From: Pseudomonadota bacterium
GTDB lineage: Bacteria > Myxococcota > Myxococcia > Myxococcales > Myxococcaceae
DNA: 64,000 nucleotides
Assembly: GCA_023423535.1 (NCBI GenBank)
Contig: JAFAFL010000127.1
Coordinates: forward strand, 1-64,000
Direction of reading: 5' to 3'
A program made the position numbers and the translations under genes. Within the stretch, counting starts at the first letter, position 1. Every line of letters starts with the position of its first letter. Under the pieces are notes generated by a model that saw only the letters and a list, made by a program, of their open reading frames with translations, had not been told where the DNA came from and searched no databases. Positions 22,951 to 32,504 of the stretch are shown here, in pieces.

Positions 22951-25900
22951 ATGTACTGCGCGACCTGTCGCGAAGAGCGGCTGTCGGATTCCACCGGGTG
23001 TGCGGTGTGCGGCGGCGCGATGACGCGCAGGCCACGCGAGGCGATGCTCGAGGAGCTCGCGCACCTGCAGTTCCTCCTCGCGGACATCCACCGCTGGAGC
23101 TCCGACGACGTGCCCGAGCCCGTGCAGGGTTGGGTGCGCAACCGCTACCGCACCCGCGCCGAGGTGCTGCTGCGCACCCTCAATGTGGGAGCTGCGCCGG
23201 AGGTGCCACAGGTCGCCGTACCCGCGCCCGTGCCCGTTCCGGTGACGCCGGGCGCGCCTCCGCCGTCACCGCGCGAGTTTCTCGATCGCCAGCGCGCGGT
23301 GGATGAGGTGGGCGAGGCGCTCGCCGCCGTCGTGGCGGATGCGCGGCTCGTGGCGGAGCCGGTTCCCCGCGTGAAGGCCAGCCCGGAGTCCATGCCCGCG
23401 CCTGCACCGGAAGCGCGCGTCCGCGAGGCGGCTCCGGTCACCCCGCCGAAGCGCGCGCCCGCTCGCGCGAAAGCACCGCCTGCGCCGTCGCGCTGGCTCT
23501 CGGTCTGGCGGCCCTTCCTCTACGAGAGCATCGGCTGGTTCGTGGGCGGGTTCCTCATCCTCGCCGGCGCGTTCTACTTCGTGGCCGACGGGTGGGCTTC
23601 GGCGCTGACGCGGTCGCTCGTCGTCTTCGGCGTGTGCGCGCTCTACGCGCTGGGCTTCATGTTGTGGAGCGCGTTCCTGCGTCGGCGCGCGGCGCTGGAG
23701 GCGGCGGGGCGCGTGGTGGGCATCATCGGCGCGGCGCTCGCGCCCTTCCCGGTGCTCGCGTTGGGGCCCGTGTCCGAAGCGTCGGCTGCGCTCGGCGGCG
23801 GGCTGACGTGGACGTGGTCGGTCGTCGCGGCGGTGCTGGTGCGAAACCTCGCCACGGCGCTGGACAGGAAGGCGCGGACGCCGCTCGCGGTGGCGACAGT
23901 GACCTCCACGCTCGCGCTCGGCTTCGGCCCGCTGCTGGCGGGCTTCGGTCCTGCCGTGGCCTGGCTCCCGCTCGTTCCGCTCGCGTGTCTCGCGCTGGTG
24001 GCCATCGTGCCGAACGAGCAGAGCGACGCGGGCTCTGTTCCACCGGCGCCGCGCGCGCTCGCGTTCTCGCTGCTCGCGCCGCTCTACCTCGCGACGGCGA
24101 TGGCGATTCGCCTTGGGCTCGCGCTGCACGCCGCGGACCTCGCACCGAGGCCCGGCACCTGGGCGGCGCTGGTCTCCATCGCGGTGGCCGCAGCGCTACG
24201 GGCGCTCCCTCGCGAGCGTCCGCGCGCGGTCTCGGCGCTGGAGATTGCCGCGGTATCGGTGCAGGCGGCGGCGCTCGCGGGCGCGGTGTTCGGCGATGCG
24301 CCGGCCTTCTTCCTCTGCTCCGCGGCGGTGGCGTGGACCGGCCTGTACCTCTCGCGGCTCCCCAGCGCGAAGAGTCCGGAGCTGCGCGTGCGCTGGCTCT
24401 ACGTGACCTTCTTTGCCGGCCTGCTCGCGTGGCATTCGTCGGGACAGCTCGTGCCCGGCTACGTGAAGACGCTCGCCGAGCAGGTGAAGCTGATGCTCGG
24501 TCACGCGCCGGGCGCGCCGTTCCCCTTCAACTTCGGCGCGGTGTTCTCGCTGCCGTACTTCCTCGGCGCGCTCTTCCTCGCGCTGCGGTGGACTGACCTC
24601 GAAGACGCGCGGCGCCGCGCGGTCGGCGAGCTGCTCCTGCGCGCCTCGACGGCGCTGGGCGGGCTCATCGCGGTGCTCGCGTTCTGCGGCACCGACCTGC
24701 GCGCGGGGCTCTGGAGCGTTCCCCTCGTCTCGGCGGTGCTTCTCGCAGCCGGGTTCTGGACCGACCGCCGCTGGGCGACCTGGGCCGCGGCGGTGCTCGC
24801 GCTGCTCGTGCCCCTCTACGCGTTGGAGGCTCTGGGCACGGCCGGGTCAGCGTGGAGTGCCTGTGCCGTCGCGATCGTGCTCTCCGCCTCCTCACTGCTG
24901 CACCGCGCCACCGAGCGCTCCGTGCTGGGCCTCTGTGCGCTGCTCGCCTCGGTGATGGCGCTGGCGGCCGCGGTGTTCGCGCACGGAGAGGGATTCGCAC
25001 CTTCGCTGCTCAGCGCGGTGGCCGCTGCGGTCGCGGGTGGCGCCGCGCTCCTGGCGGGACGCAACCATGGCCGCACGTCCCTGTGGTCGCCGGCGCTCGC
25101 GGTGGTGGTCGGCGCGCTGACGCTCGTCTCATGGCGCGCGCTGCCGGGCACAGGGCCACTGGCGCTGGCCGCGCTCTCCGTCGTCGTCGCCGCGCTCGCT
25201 CTCCGAGGCCGTGGTTCCGCGCGTGACTGGCTCGCTGCATTGCCCGTGGCGGCGGTCGGCGCGTTCGTCGCCTCTGCTTGCTGCATCCCGGAGTTCAGCC
25301 CGGTGTCGGACGCGGTGCTGTTGCCCGGCGGCGTGTTCCTCTTCTCCGCGCTCGCGCTCGGCCTGTGCGGCCTCCGAGCATGGCCGCTGCACCTTCCGTC
25401 CGCGGTACTCGGCGTGACCGCGCTGCTGCCGGCGAACGACGTGTTCGCGCTGTGGCCGTCGCTGTCGCCTTCGAGCTCGGTCGCGCTGCTCGCCCTCGTG
25501 GCCGCGGCAACCGCAGTCTGGACCGTGCGCGCTGGCCGCAGCGTCCTCACCGCGAGCTGGGCGGCTTGCGCGCTCGTCGCGCTCTCCCTCTCCGCGGGCA
25601 TCGCCGAGTCGTCGCTGCTGGCGCTCGTGGCCGCGGGCGTGGGGCTCCTCACGCTCCGCGCGCTCATCCCCGCGGTGACGGTCCCCTGGGCCGCGGCGAT
25701 GGCACTCTTCGCCGCGATCGAAGCGAAGTACCCCGGCGTGGTCGGGCTCACCTGTGCGCTGACGGTGCTCGCGCTGCTGGACGAGTCGCCCTCACTCCGT
25801 CGCCACCTCTTCGGCGGTTGGCGCGCTGGACTCACCGCATCGATCTGCGCGCTGCTCGTCGCGACGGGCACGATCCTCGCCGCGGCCCTCGCGACGGAGC

Positions 25901-28353
25901 CGCCGCCTGCGCTCCTTCTCGTTCCGCTGATCGTCTCGAGCCTGCTCTGGGCGCGCGCCACCCGAGCCTGGGCCTTCCTCCTCTTCCCGCTGCCGCTCCT
26001 CGCCGGAGTGCTCGCGGCGTACGACGAGCCGGGTGCGTGGCTGCTCTCCCTGCCGCTGCTGCTCGTCGCCTGCACGCGCGCCCTCGATCGTTGGGAGCTC
26101 GGCCCTCAGCGCAGGGCGGGGCAGTGGGCGCTCGCCGGTTCCGGTGCGATGGCGCTGGCGGCCCTGCTGGTGACCGGCGCGCCGCCGCAGCTGGCGATTG
26201 CCGCATCGTTGGCGCTCGTCCTCGCGTCGTCAGGCCTCGTGGGTCCGCGGCTCATCGTCGCGTCGGTGTTCGCCCTCTGGATGCCGCAGCTGTCGTGGGC
26301 GTTCGCCCTCGGCTTCCTGGCGCTGGGCTTTGCGGCCGATCACCTCCCGGCGCTCGCGGCGCGCATCGCGGGCCTCGCACGCGGCGACGAGAGCGAAGTG
26401 CTCGATCCGCGTTGGCCCGCGTCCGCGGCGGTGGCCGGCGCCGTCGTCGCGTTCAGTGCGGCTCCGGGTGAGGCCACAGCGATGACGATCGCCTTCGCGC
26501 TGTTCGGCGCGACGCTCCTCTTCGGCGCGCGGTGGATGCTGACGTCCGCGGTGGTGGCCGCGGCGATCGCTCCGCTGCTCCAGTTCGGCGGTCCTGGTGC
26601 AGGCACGGGCGGGCACTCCCTGCGCCTCGCGCTCTTCGCGGCTGCCGCCTCACTGCTCTCGCTGTCGATGACCCTCAGGGCTCCGCGCGAGGCCGTGGCG
26701 GGCATTCTGCGACGCCTTGCGCCCTGGGAGTCGCCCTCCGTCCGTCATCCCCTCTGGGCCGCCGGCGCGTTCCTGGTGGGGCTCGGGCTCGTCGTCTCGC
26801 TCGTCGAATCGACCTCCGCCTTCGGGAGGGAGAGCGTGCTGCTGTCGCCCGCTGTGGCGGCGTTGCTCGTCGTCGCCTCCCTCGCGCTCGTCTGGTCGCG
26901 GCAGACGGCGCTGGCGGTGGGCGGCTCCGCGCTGCTGGTGCTCTCGGCGATGTCCTCGGGGCCGATGGCGTGGGCACCCGCGGTGGGCGCGGGGACGGCG
27001 ATGCTGCTCGGGGTGTTTGGCTCGCGCGTCGTCCCTGCCGAAGCTCGCGAGGCGCTGCGCCACTTCGGCTGGGCTGCCGCGCTGCCGGCGCTGTTCCTTC
27101 TCGACAGTCTCGGTCACGCCTCCACGCCGGTCGCAGCGGCCTTCGCCACCGTCGCGGTCTGGAACGCCACCCGCGGCACGCGCTTCGAGCCGCTCGGTTG
27201 GCTCGCGGCGTGGGCTGCGCTGCACGTGGGCCTGCTCTTCGCCGGCATCCACCTCTCCACCGGTCGCGGCAAGCCGTACATCCTTCCGTACCTCGGCGCG
27301 GCGAGCGTCCTCCTCTCCTTCGCCGCCACGCTCTGGGCCTCGCTCGGCACGCGGCGCCCGGTGGTGCTCGCGCTCGCGTTCGTCGGCGCGCTGGAGGTCT
27401 GCTCCGCGGGCGTGCTCATCGAAGGCGTCGCCACCCGCGAGGCCTTCGTCGGTGGCGCGGCGCTGCTCTTCGGCTGCGTGCTCCTCATGCGCCAGGCGCT
27501 CCGGCACAACGACGAGCTCTCCGCCTGGGCCGCGCAAGCGCTGCTCATCGCCGCGTACGTCACCGGCCGTCACCTCGGCAGCGCGGTCCAGTTCGGCGCC
27601 GGCGACTCGCTGGTGGCGCTGGTCGCGGGCGGCGTGGCCTCGGGGCTCAACGGCCGGCTGTGGAAGCTCAGCGAGCGCTGGGCCGCGCTGGGCCGTCCGC
27701 TGTGGGGCACCGGCATCGTGCTCCCGCTGATCGGCCTCCTCGCCACGCCGTGGGAGAGCTCCGGCACGGGCGCCGCGCTGCTGCTCGCGCACGCTGCACA
27801 CTTCTCGCTCCTCGCGCGGCACCGTCCGCTCCGCCGCCTCGGCGCGCTGCTCGCGTTCGCCGCCTTCAATGGCGCGCTCGTCTTCGGCTGGCTGGAGACC
27901 CGGGTGGTGGAGCCGCAGTACTTCCTCATCCCCTCCGCGCTGGCGGCGCTGCTGCTGGTGAAGGTCTTCGAGAGCGACCTCTCGCTCGTCGCGGCCGCAC
28001 GCCTGCGCGCCGTCGCCGCCACCGTCATCCACGCCGCCGCCGCGTTCCGGCCGCTGGTGTTCGACTCCACCTGGGCGATGCTCGGCTGCGTGGCGGTGTG
28101 CGTGGTGGGCATCGCCGCGGGCGTGGTGACGCGCGTCCGCTCGTTCGTCTACCTCGGCACCGGCTTCCTCGTGACCACGGTGCTGGCGAACCTCATCCGG
28201 CACGGCGTGCGAGACCCGAGGCTGGGCGCGCTGTTCCTCTCGGCCCTGGGCCTGCTGATCATCGTCTTCATGGTGGTGCTCAGCGCGCGCCGCGCGGAAC
28301 TGGTGGAGCGCTACGACAAGCTGCGCCATACCTTGGACACATGGCAGGGCTGA
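22951..28353 (+). CDS. Giant polytopic membrane protein with N-terminal zinc-finger-like motif
   Basis: 1800 residues from ATG 22951. The frame is open back to 22816, but from this ATG the protein begins directly with the metal-binding pattern MYCATC...CAVCGG (Cys 3, 6, 17, 20). Then come about 150 soluble residues with a Pro/Ala/Val-rich linker. From about residue 185 on, nearly the whole chain is hydrophobic helices, several tens of them, Ala/Leu/Val-rich with short loops (ESIGWFVGGFLILAGAFYFV, LRRLGALLAFAAFNGALVF). This recalls the DUF2339/DUF2157-like class of very long membrane proteins. It ends in a short charged tail (RRAELVERYDKLRHTLDTW). Function unknown. It diverges from the receiver-PYP gene and overlaps the HAD gene by 13 bases. 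Confidence 0.85.
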   Translation: MYCATCREERLSDSTGCAVCGGAMTRRPREAMLEELAHLQFLLADIHRWSSDDVPEPVQGWVRNRYRTRAEVLLRTLNVGAAPEVPQVAVPAPVPVPVTPGAPPPSPREFLDRQRAVDEVGEALAAVVADARLVAEPVPRVKASPESMPAPAPEARVREAAPVTPPKRAPARAKAPPAPSRWLSVWRPFLYESIGWFVGGFLILAGAFYFVADGWASALTRSLVVFGVCALYALGFMLWSAFLRRRAALEAAGRVVGIIGAALAPFPVLALGPVSEASAALGGGLTWTWSVVAAVLVRNLATALDRKARTPLAVATVTSTLALGFGPLLAGFGPAVAWLPLVPLACLALVAIVPNEQSDAGSVPPAPRALAFSLLAPLYLATAMAIRLGLALHAADLAPRPGTWAALVSIAVAAALRALPRERPRAVSALEIAAVSVQAAALAGAVFGDAPAFFLCSAAVAWTGLYLSRLPSAKSPELRVRWLYVTFFAGLLAWHSSGQLVPGYVKTLAEQVKLMLGHAPGAPFPFNFGAVFSLPYFLGALFLALRWTDLEDARRRAVGELLLRASTALGGLIAVLAFCGTDLRAGLWSVPLVSAVLLAAGFWTDRRWATWAAAVLALLVPLYALEALGTAGSAWSACAVAIVLSASSLLHRATERSVLGLCALLASVMALAAAVFAHGEGFAPSLLSAVAAAVAGGAALLAGRNHGRTSLWSPALAVVVGALTLVSWRALPGTGPLALAALSVVVAALALRGRGSARDWLAALPVAAVGAFVASACCIPEFSPVSDAVLLPGGVFLFSALALGLCGLRAWPLHLPSAVLGVTALLPANDVFALWPSLSPSSSVALLALVAAATAVWTVRAGRSVLTASWAACALVALSLSAGIAESSLLALVAAGVGLLTLRALIPAVTVPWAAAMALFAAIEAKYPGVVGLTCALTVLALLDESPSLRRHLFGGWRAGLTASICALLVATGTILAAALATEPPPALLLVPLIVSSLLWARATRAWAFLLFPLPLLAGVLAAYDEPGAWLLSLPLLLVACTRALDRWELGPQRRAGQWALAGSGAMALAALLVTGAPPQLAIAASLALVLASSGLVGPRLIVASVFALWMPQLSWAFALGFLALGFAADHLPALAARIAGLARGDESEVLDPRWPASAAVAGAVVAFSAAPGEATAMTIAFALFGATLLFGARWMLTSAVVAAAIAPLLQFGGPGAGTGGHSLRLALFAAAASLLSLSMTLRAPREAVAGILRRLAPWESPSVRHPLWAAGAFLVGLGLVVSLVESTSAFGRESVLLSPAVAALLVVASLALVWSRQTALAVGGSALLVLSAMSSGPMAWAPAVGAGTAMLLGVFGSRVVPAEAREALRHFGWAAALPALFLLDSLGHASTPVAAAFATVAVWNATRGTRFEPLGWLAAWAALHVGLLFAGIHLSTGRGKPYILPYLGAASVLLSFAATLWASLGTRRPVVLALAFVGALEVCSAGVLIEGVATREAFVGGAALLFGCVLLMRQALRHNDELSAWAAQALLIAAYVTGRHLGSAVQFGAGDSLVALVAGGVASGLNGRLWKLSERWAALGRPLWGTGIVLPLIGLLATPWESSGTGAALLLAHAAHFSLLARHRPLRRLGALLAFAAFNGALVFGWLETRVVEPQYFLIPSALAALLLVKVFESDLSLVAAARLRAVAATVIHAAAAFRPLVFDSTWAMLGCVAVCVVGIAAGVVTRVRSFVYLGTGFLVTTVLANLIRHGVRDPRLGALFLSALGLLIIVFMVVLSARRAELVERYDKLRHTLDTWQG

Positions 28354-28991
28354 CGTCGCCGAGAGCAGTGCTGTTCGACATGGATGGGGTGCTCGTGCGC
28401 TCCGAGGACGTGTGGTTCCACGTGCTCGAGGAGGCGGGCGCCCGCTTCCGTGGCCGGCCCGTCACGCGTGAAGAGTTCGCGCCGACCTTCGGCCAGGGCA
28501 CCGCGGCCGACGTGCGCGTGTTCGGCCTCGGGTGCACCACCGAGGAGCTCGACCGCTTCTACATCGAGCGGTTCCCCGCGCACGCGCATGGGGTGTGGGT
28601 GGATCCGGAGGCCGCGCGGGTGCTGACGGCGCTGCGCTCGCGCGGATTCGAGACCGGCCTGGTGACGAACACGGTGCTGAAGCTCGCCGAACACGTGCTG
28701 GAGGCGGCGGGGCTGCGTGGGCTGCTCGACTCGATCTCCTGCGCGGACCTCGTGCCGCACGCGAAGCCGGCGCCGGACCTCGTGCACCACGCGCTCGAGC
28801 AGTTGGGACGCGCGCCTGCCGAGGCATGGATGGTGGGCGACTCCCGCTACGACCGCGAGGCCGCGGGCGCGGCCGGTGTGTTCTTCGTCGGCTACGGCGG
28901 CATCGGGGGCGACACGCAGGTGGCGACGCTGGGCGAACTCGCCGCGCTGCCGGAGCTGCAGCAGCCTCACGAGCGTCCGGGTCGGGTATGA
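28341..28991 (+). CDS. HAD-superfamily phosphatase
   Basis: 216 residues from ATG 28341, inside the end of the membrane-protein gene (13-base overlap), so coupled. HAD motif I is VLFDMDGVLVRSEDVW (nucleophile and acid Asp of DMDGV), motif II is GLVTNTVLK (Thr), motif III Lys is in PHAKPAPDLV, and motif IV is VGDSRYDREAAGAAG. The helical cap between motifs I and II makes it subfamily I, like phosphoglycolate phosphatase or beta-phosphoglucomutase. Substrate cannot be assigned. It is followed 7 bases later by the VOC gene. Confidence 0.92.
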   Translation: MAGLTSPRAVLFDMDGVLVRSEDVWFHVLEEAGARFRGRPVTREEFAPTFGQGTAADVRVFGLGCTTEELDRFYIERFPAHAHGVWVDPEAARVLTALRSRGFETGLVTNTVLKLAEHVLEAAGLRGLLDSISCADLVPHAKPAPDLVHHALEQLGRAPAEAWMVGDSRYDREAAGAAGVFFVGYGGIGGDTQVATLGELAALPELQQPHERPGRV

Positions 28992-28998
28992 CGCGCCC

Positions 28999-29370
28999 AT
29001 GAGCGATCCCACCTCCACGCACACGCACCACGCCATCGACTACGTCGAGCTCTCGGTCACCGACATGGCCGCGGCCCAGCGCTTCTACGCGACCGCCTTC
29101 GGCTGGCGCTTCACCGACTACGGGCCCGAGTACGCGGGCTTCACCACGCCGGGCATGTCACGCGAAGCGGGCGGCATGACCGTGAGCGCGCAGGTCACGC
29201 GCGGCGGACCGCTGGTCATCCTCTTCTCGACGGACCTCGAGGCCTCGCTGCGCGCGGTGAAGGAGGCGGGCGGGCGCATCACCACCGAGCCCTTCGAGTT
29301 CCCCGGTGGCCGGCGCTTCCACTTCGCCGACCCGAGCGGCAACGAGCTCGCGGTCTGGTCGGAGAAGTAG
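28999..29370 (+). CDS. VOC-family (glyoxalase-like) protein
   Basis: 123 residues, a single vicinal-oxygen-chelate module pair: IDYVELSVTDMAAAQRFYAT (first half) and HFADPSGNELAVWSE (second half, with the metal-binding Glu). The topology and FYxxxFGW element match small VOC proteins resembling the CFP-30/27K antigen type. The ATG at 28999 gives a short polar N-terminus (His-rich THTHH). Most such proteins are not glyoxalase I; the substrate is unknown. It lies in a three-gene run after the membrane protein and HAD genes. Confidence 0.9.
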   Translation: MSDPTSTHTHHAIDYVELSVTDMAAAQRFYATAFGWRFTDYGPEYAGFTTPGMSREAGGMTVSAQVTRGGPLVILFSTDLEASLRAVKEAGGRITTEPFEFPGGRRFHFADPSGNELAVWSEK

Positions 29371-29468
29371 CGCTCTTCGAGGGCTGCACTGGCCCGGGGC
29401 TGCACGGGTGAGCACCGGCCAGACGACCGATCACGCGCGGCGGCAGGCGTGAGACACTCCGCGCCCAC

Positions 29469-31862
29469 ATGCCGACGACTGTCCTCGCCGCGCCGCGCCG
29501 GACCACCTTCCTCGGGCTCTTCCTCACCGCCCTCTCGCTGCTGGTGCTGGAGCTCACGCTCACGCGCATCCTCAGCGTGACCACGCACTACCACTTCGCG
29601 TTCATCGCCATCGCGCTCGCCATGTTCGGGCTCGCGGTGGGCGCGGTGCTGGTGGACGGCTGGCGTCATTCCGATCCGGACCGGCTGCTGGCGAAGGCCG
29701 CGCTGACCTTCTCGGTGACGACGGCGGGTGCGGTCGCGCTGCTGCTGGGGTCGGGGCTCGACATCTCCGGCGGCATCGCCACCATCCTCGTCACCTTCGT
29801 GGTGCTCGCGGTGCCGTTCACCTGCGCGGGCATCGTCATCGCCGCGGCGTTGACGCGCTACTCGGGCTCACCCGGCCGGATGTACGCCGCGGACCTCATC
29901 GGCTCGGCGCTCGGGTGCGTGCTCTGCATCCCGCTCATCGATCAGCTCGGCGCGCCCACCGCGGTGCTCGTCTGTTCGGCGCTCGCGGCGCTCGGCTCCG
30001 TCGCCTTTGCGAGCGGCGGGCCCTCCACCACCGGCCTGTCGATGACCGGGCTGAAACGCCTGGGCGCGGGCGTGGCGGCCGTGCTCGCGGTGCTCGCGAT
30101 CGCCAACCCGTCGCTGCGCGTGCTCGACGTGAGCGGCAGCGTGAAGGGCGGCGCGGGCGAGGGGACGGTGCTCGAGAAGTGGAACGCGTTCTCGCGCATC
30201 GTGGTGAAGCAGACGGGGACCTCTCCCTTCGGCTGGGGCCTGTCTCGCCGCTTCGAGGCGACCGAGCCCATCGAGCAGCTCGAGCTCACCATCGACGGCG
30301 ACGCGCTCACCGTGCTGACCCGCTTCGACGGCGACCGCCAGAAACTCGCGTACCTGCAGCACGACCTCACCGCGCTCGCGCACCACCTGAGAGGCGACCG
30401 GTCGGTGCTCGTGATCGGCGTGGGCGGTGGCCGCGACGTACTCACCGCGCTGGCGTTCGATCAGAAGCGCGTGGTCGGCGTGGAGGTGAACGAGGACATC
30501 CTCTGGCTCCTGCGCGAGCGCTTCGCCGACTTCACCGGCAGGCTCGGCGAGCACGAGCGCGTGCAGCTCGTTCACGACGAGGCGCGCTCTCACCTCACCC
30601 GTTCGCCGGAGCGCTTCGGCATCATCCAGGCCTCGCTGGTGGACACCTGGGCCGCCGCCGCATCGGGCGCCTACGTGCTGACGGAGAACGGGCTCTACAC
30701 GCTGGAGGCGTGGCGGCTCTTCCTCTCGCGGCTCGACGGCGACGGCATCCTCACCTTCTCGCGCTGGTTCAACGAGCGCGAGCCCGCCGAGTCCCTGCGC
30801 ATGGTCTCGCTCGCCAGCGCGGCCCTGAGGGAGCACGGCGTCGCCAACCCGCGCGAGCACCTCATGCTCATCCGCCGCGCGGGACCCGAGGACACCGGCA
30901 TGGGCGTGGCCACCATCCTCGTCTCGCCGCAGCCGTTCCGCGCCGAGGACGTGGAGAGGATCCGCACGCTCGCCGCGGACATGGACTTCGTGCCGGTGCT
31001 GCTGCCGGACTTCGCCGAGGCCGAGGGCTTCGCGGCGCTGGCCGATCCCGCGCGCATGGACGCGTTCGTCCGCGACCACCCGCTGGACGTCGCCCCGCCC
31101 ACCGACGACCGGCCCTTCTTCTTCAACACGGTGAGGGCCTCGGACTTCGCCAACGGCGCGCCCCTGCTGTGGAACTTCTTCGTCATCGTGATGCTGCTGA
31201 GCGCGGTGGCGATCCTCGGGCCGCTCTTCCTCCGGCGCGAGGTCCGCGGTGAGCAGTCGCCGCTCTTGATGCTCTACTTCGCGATGATCGGGCTGGGCTT
31301 CATGCTGGTGGAGATCGGCCAGCTCTCGCGGCTGAGCCTCTTCCTCGGACATCCGCTGCACAGCCTCGCGGTGGTGCTCTTCGTCATCCTCCTCGCCTCG
31401 AGCGCCGGCTCCTTCTTCTCCGGACGTTTCGGCGCCGCGCTGTGGGCCCTGCCGCTGGTGCTCATCGCGCTCACCGTCAGCGGACCCCTCATGCAGCGCG
31501 AGTTCGGCGCCTCCGCCACGTGGGTGCGGGTGACGCTGTCGGTGGTGACGCTGCTGCCGGCGGGCTTCCTCATGGGCATGGCGTTCCCCACCGGCCTCAC
31601 GCGCGCGCGGGTTCGTCCGGACGCGCCCACCGCCTGGTACTGGGCGATCAACGGCGCCTGCTCCGTCGTCGCCTCCGTCATCGCGCTCGGCATCTCCATG
31701 TTCTGGGGCATCACCGCGACGCTGCTCATCGGGCTCGGCTGCTACGTGCTCGCGCTGGGGGCGCTGGCGCTGCACCGCAGGCAGTTCAGCTCGGCCGGTG
31801 GAGACCGCGAGGCGCCCGGTGCGCCGAACAGCCCAGGAACGTCCGAGCGCGCGGCGGCGTGA
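29469..31862 (+). CDS. Membrane-embedded spermidine-synthase-like protein
   Basis: 797 residues. An N-terminal block of about six to seven helices (LFLTALSLLVLELTLTRIL, FAFIAIALAMFGLAVGAVLV, ATILVTFVVLAVPFTCAGIV) precedes a Rossmann methyltransferase-fold domain of the spermidine/spermine synthase type at about residues 310-430: VLVIGVGGGRDVLTALAFD, VVGVEVNEDIL and the substrate-side region FGIIQASLVDTWAAAASGA. A second block of about six helices follows (LWNFFVIVMLLSAVAILGPL to LLIGLGCYVLALGALAL). The DxG.GG motif is present as GVGGGRD. Such fusions are common in myxobacteria and other high-GC bacteria; the true acceptor is unknown and may not be putrescine. Confidence 0.88.
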   Translation: MPTTVLAAPRRTTFLGLFLTALSLLVLELTLTRILSVTTHYHFAFIAIALAMFGLAVGAVLVDGWRHSDPDRLLAKAALTFSVTTAGAVALLLGSGLDISGGIATILVTFVVLAVPFTCAGIVIAAALTRYSGSPGRMYAADLIGSALGCVLCIPLIDQLGAPTAVLVCSALAALGSVAFASGGPSTTGLSMTGLKRLGAGVAAVLAVLAIANPSLRVLDVSGSVKGGAGEGTVLEKWNAFSRIVVKQTGTSPFGWGLSRRFEATEPIEQLELTIDGDALTVLTRFDGDRQKLAYLQHDLTALAHHLRGDRSVLVIGVGGGRDVLTALAFDQKRVVGVEVNEDILWLLRERFADFTGRLGEHERVQLVHDEARSHLTRSPERFGIIQASLVDTWAAAASGAYVLTENGLYTLEAWRLFLSRLDGDGILTFSRWFNEREPAESLRMVSLASAALREHGVANPREHLMLIRRAGPEDTGMGVATILVSPQPFRAEDVERIRTLAADMDFVPVLLPDFAEAEGFAALADPARMDAFVRDHPLDVAPPTDDRPFFFNTVRASDFANGAPLLWNFFVIVMLLSAVAILGPLFLRREVRGEQSPLLMLYFAMIGLGFMLVEIGQLSRLSLFLGHPLHSLAVVLFVILLASSAGSFFSGRFGAALWALPLVLIALTVSGPLMQREFGASATWVRVTLSVVTLLPAGFLMGMAFPTGLTRARVRPDAPTAWYWAINGACSVVASVIALGISMFWGITATLLIGLGCYVLALGALALHRRQFSSAGGDREAPGAPNSPGTSERAAA

Positions 31863-31924
31863 CGCACGGTGGATGACACCTCACGTGAAGGAATCGCGCT
31901 GAGTTTTTGACGGACCACCGTGCG
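31863..31924. repeat. 10-bp inverted repeat with 42-base loop
   Basis: Arms CGCACGGTGG (31863-31872) and CCACCGTGCG (31915-31924) are perfectly complementary. They start at the first base after the upstream stop and end about 50 bases before the next start. The loop contains a run of five T (31904-31908). It could form an mRNA hairpin, a weak terminator/attenuator, or paired operator half-sites. Confidence 0.4.
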
Positions 31925-31973
31925 CGGCCTACTCACGCGACCGAACCCCGCTGAACACGGAAAGGTGTCCCCC

Positions 31974-32333
31974 ATGAAGCTCTCCGCACTCTCTGCCGCC
32001 GCGCTGCTCTCGATCGTCACCCTCGTCGGCTGCAACGGCTCGGATCCGGAGCAGGACTGCCGCGACAGCGCCAAGAGCTCCTGCGAGAAGATGTGGACCT
32101 GTCCGGACACGATGGTGAAGGTCGGCGACAACCAGGAGGACTGCGAGGGCGACTTCGCGGCGCTCTGCATCGCGGGCCTCGAGCGGAACGACGGCGAGCC
32201 CTGCCCGGACGGCCAGACCTACGACAGCGACGCGGCGGAGGAGTGCCGTGAGGGCGTCGAGAGCCAGACCTGCGAGCAGTACAACTCCGGCACCGTGCCG
32301 GCCGCCTGCAGCCGCGTCTGCGCCGCGAACTAA
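31974..32333 (+). CDS. Small Cys-rich lipoprotein
   Basis: 119 residues from ATG 31974 with GGAAAGG about 9 bases upstream; the frame is open a little further upstream. Lipobox LVGC (Cys21). The mature domain of about 98 residues has ten or more Cys (DCRDSAKSSCEKMWTCPD, DCEGDFAALC, CREGVESQTCEQY, ACSRVC), so it should be a compact disulfide-bonded helical protein. The acidic Asp/Glu content is high. No family recognised. A hairpin terminator follows its stop. Confidence 0.85.
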   Translation: MKLSALSAAALLSIVTLVGCNGSDPEQDCRDSAKSSCEKMWTCPDTMVKVGDNQEDCEGDFAALCIAGLERNDGEPCPDGQTYDSDAAEECREGVESQTCEQYNSGTVPAACSRVCAAN

Positions 32334-32363
32334 CGGGTCCGACAGCTTCGCTTCGTCGTGAAC

Positions 32364-32410
32364 GAGCCCGCCTCCGGTTCCAGCCCGGGGCGGGCTCTCT
32401 CGTTTCCGCG
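32364..32410 (+). terminator. Probable intrinsic terminator
   Basis: Perfect 9-bp stem GAGCCCGCC/GGCGGGCTC (32364-32372 with 32389-32397), 16-base loop, followed by a T-rich but interrupted tract. It lies 30 bases after the small Cys-rich lipoprotein stop. Confidence 0.55.
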
Positions 32411-32504
32411 CGAGGCGGGGAAAGTGGGCACGCCGGCTTGATCCGCGGATCCCGGGCACCACAAGCTTCCGCTCGCCCAACCACAACCATGAAGGAGGGG
32501 GCAA

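Noticed and set aside
26650..28329. Minus-strand open frame opposite the giant membrane protein
   Set aside because: Charged low-complexity product with no recognisable domain; a shadow of the real gene.
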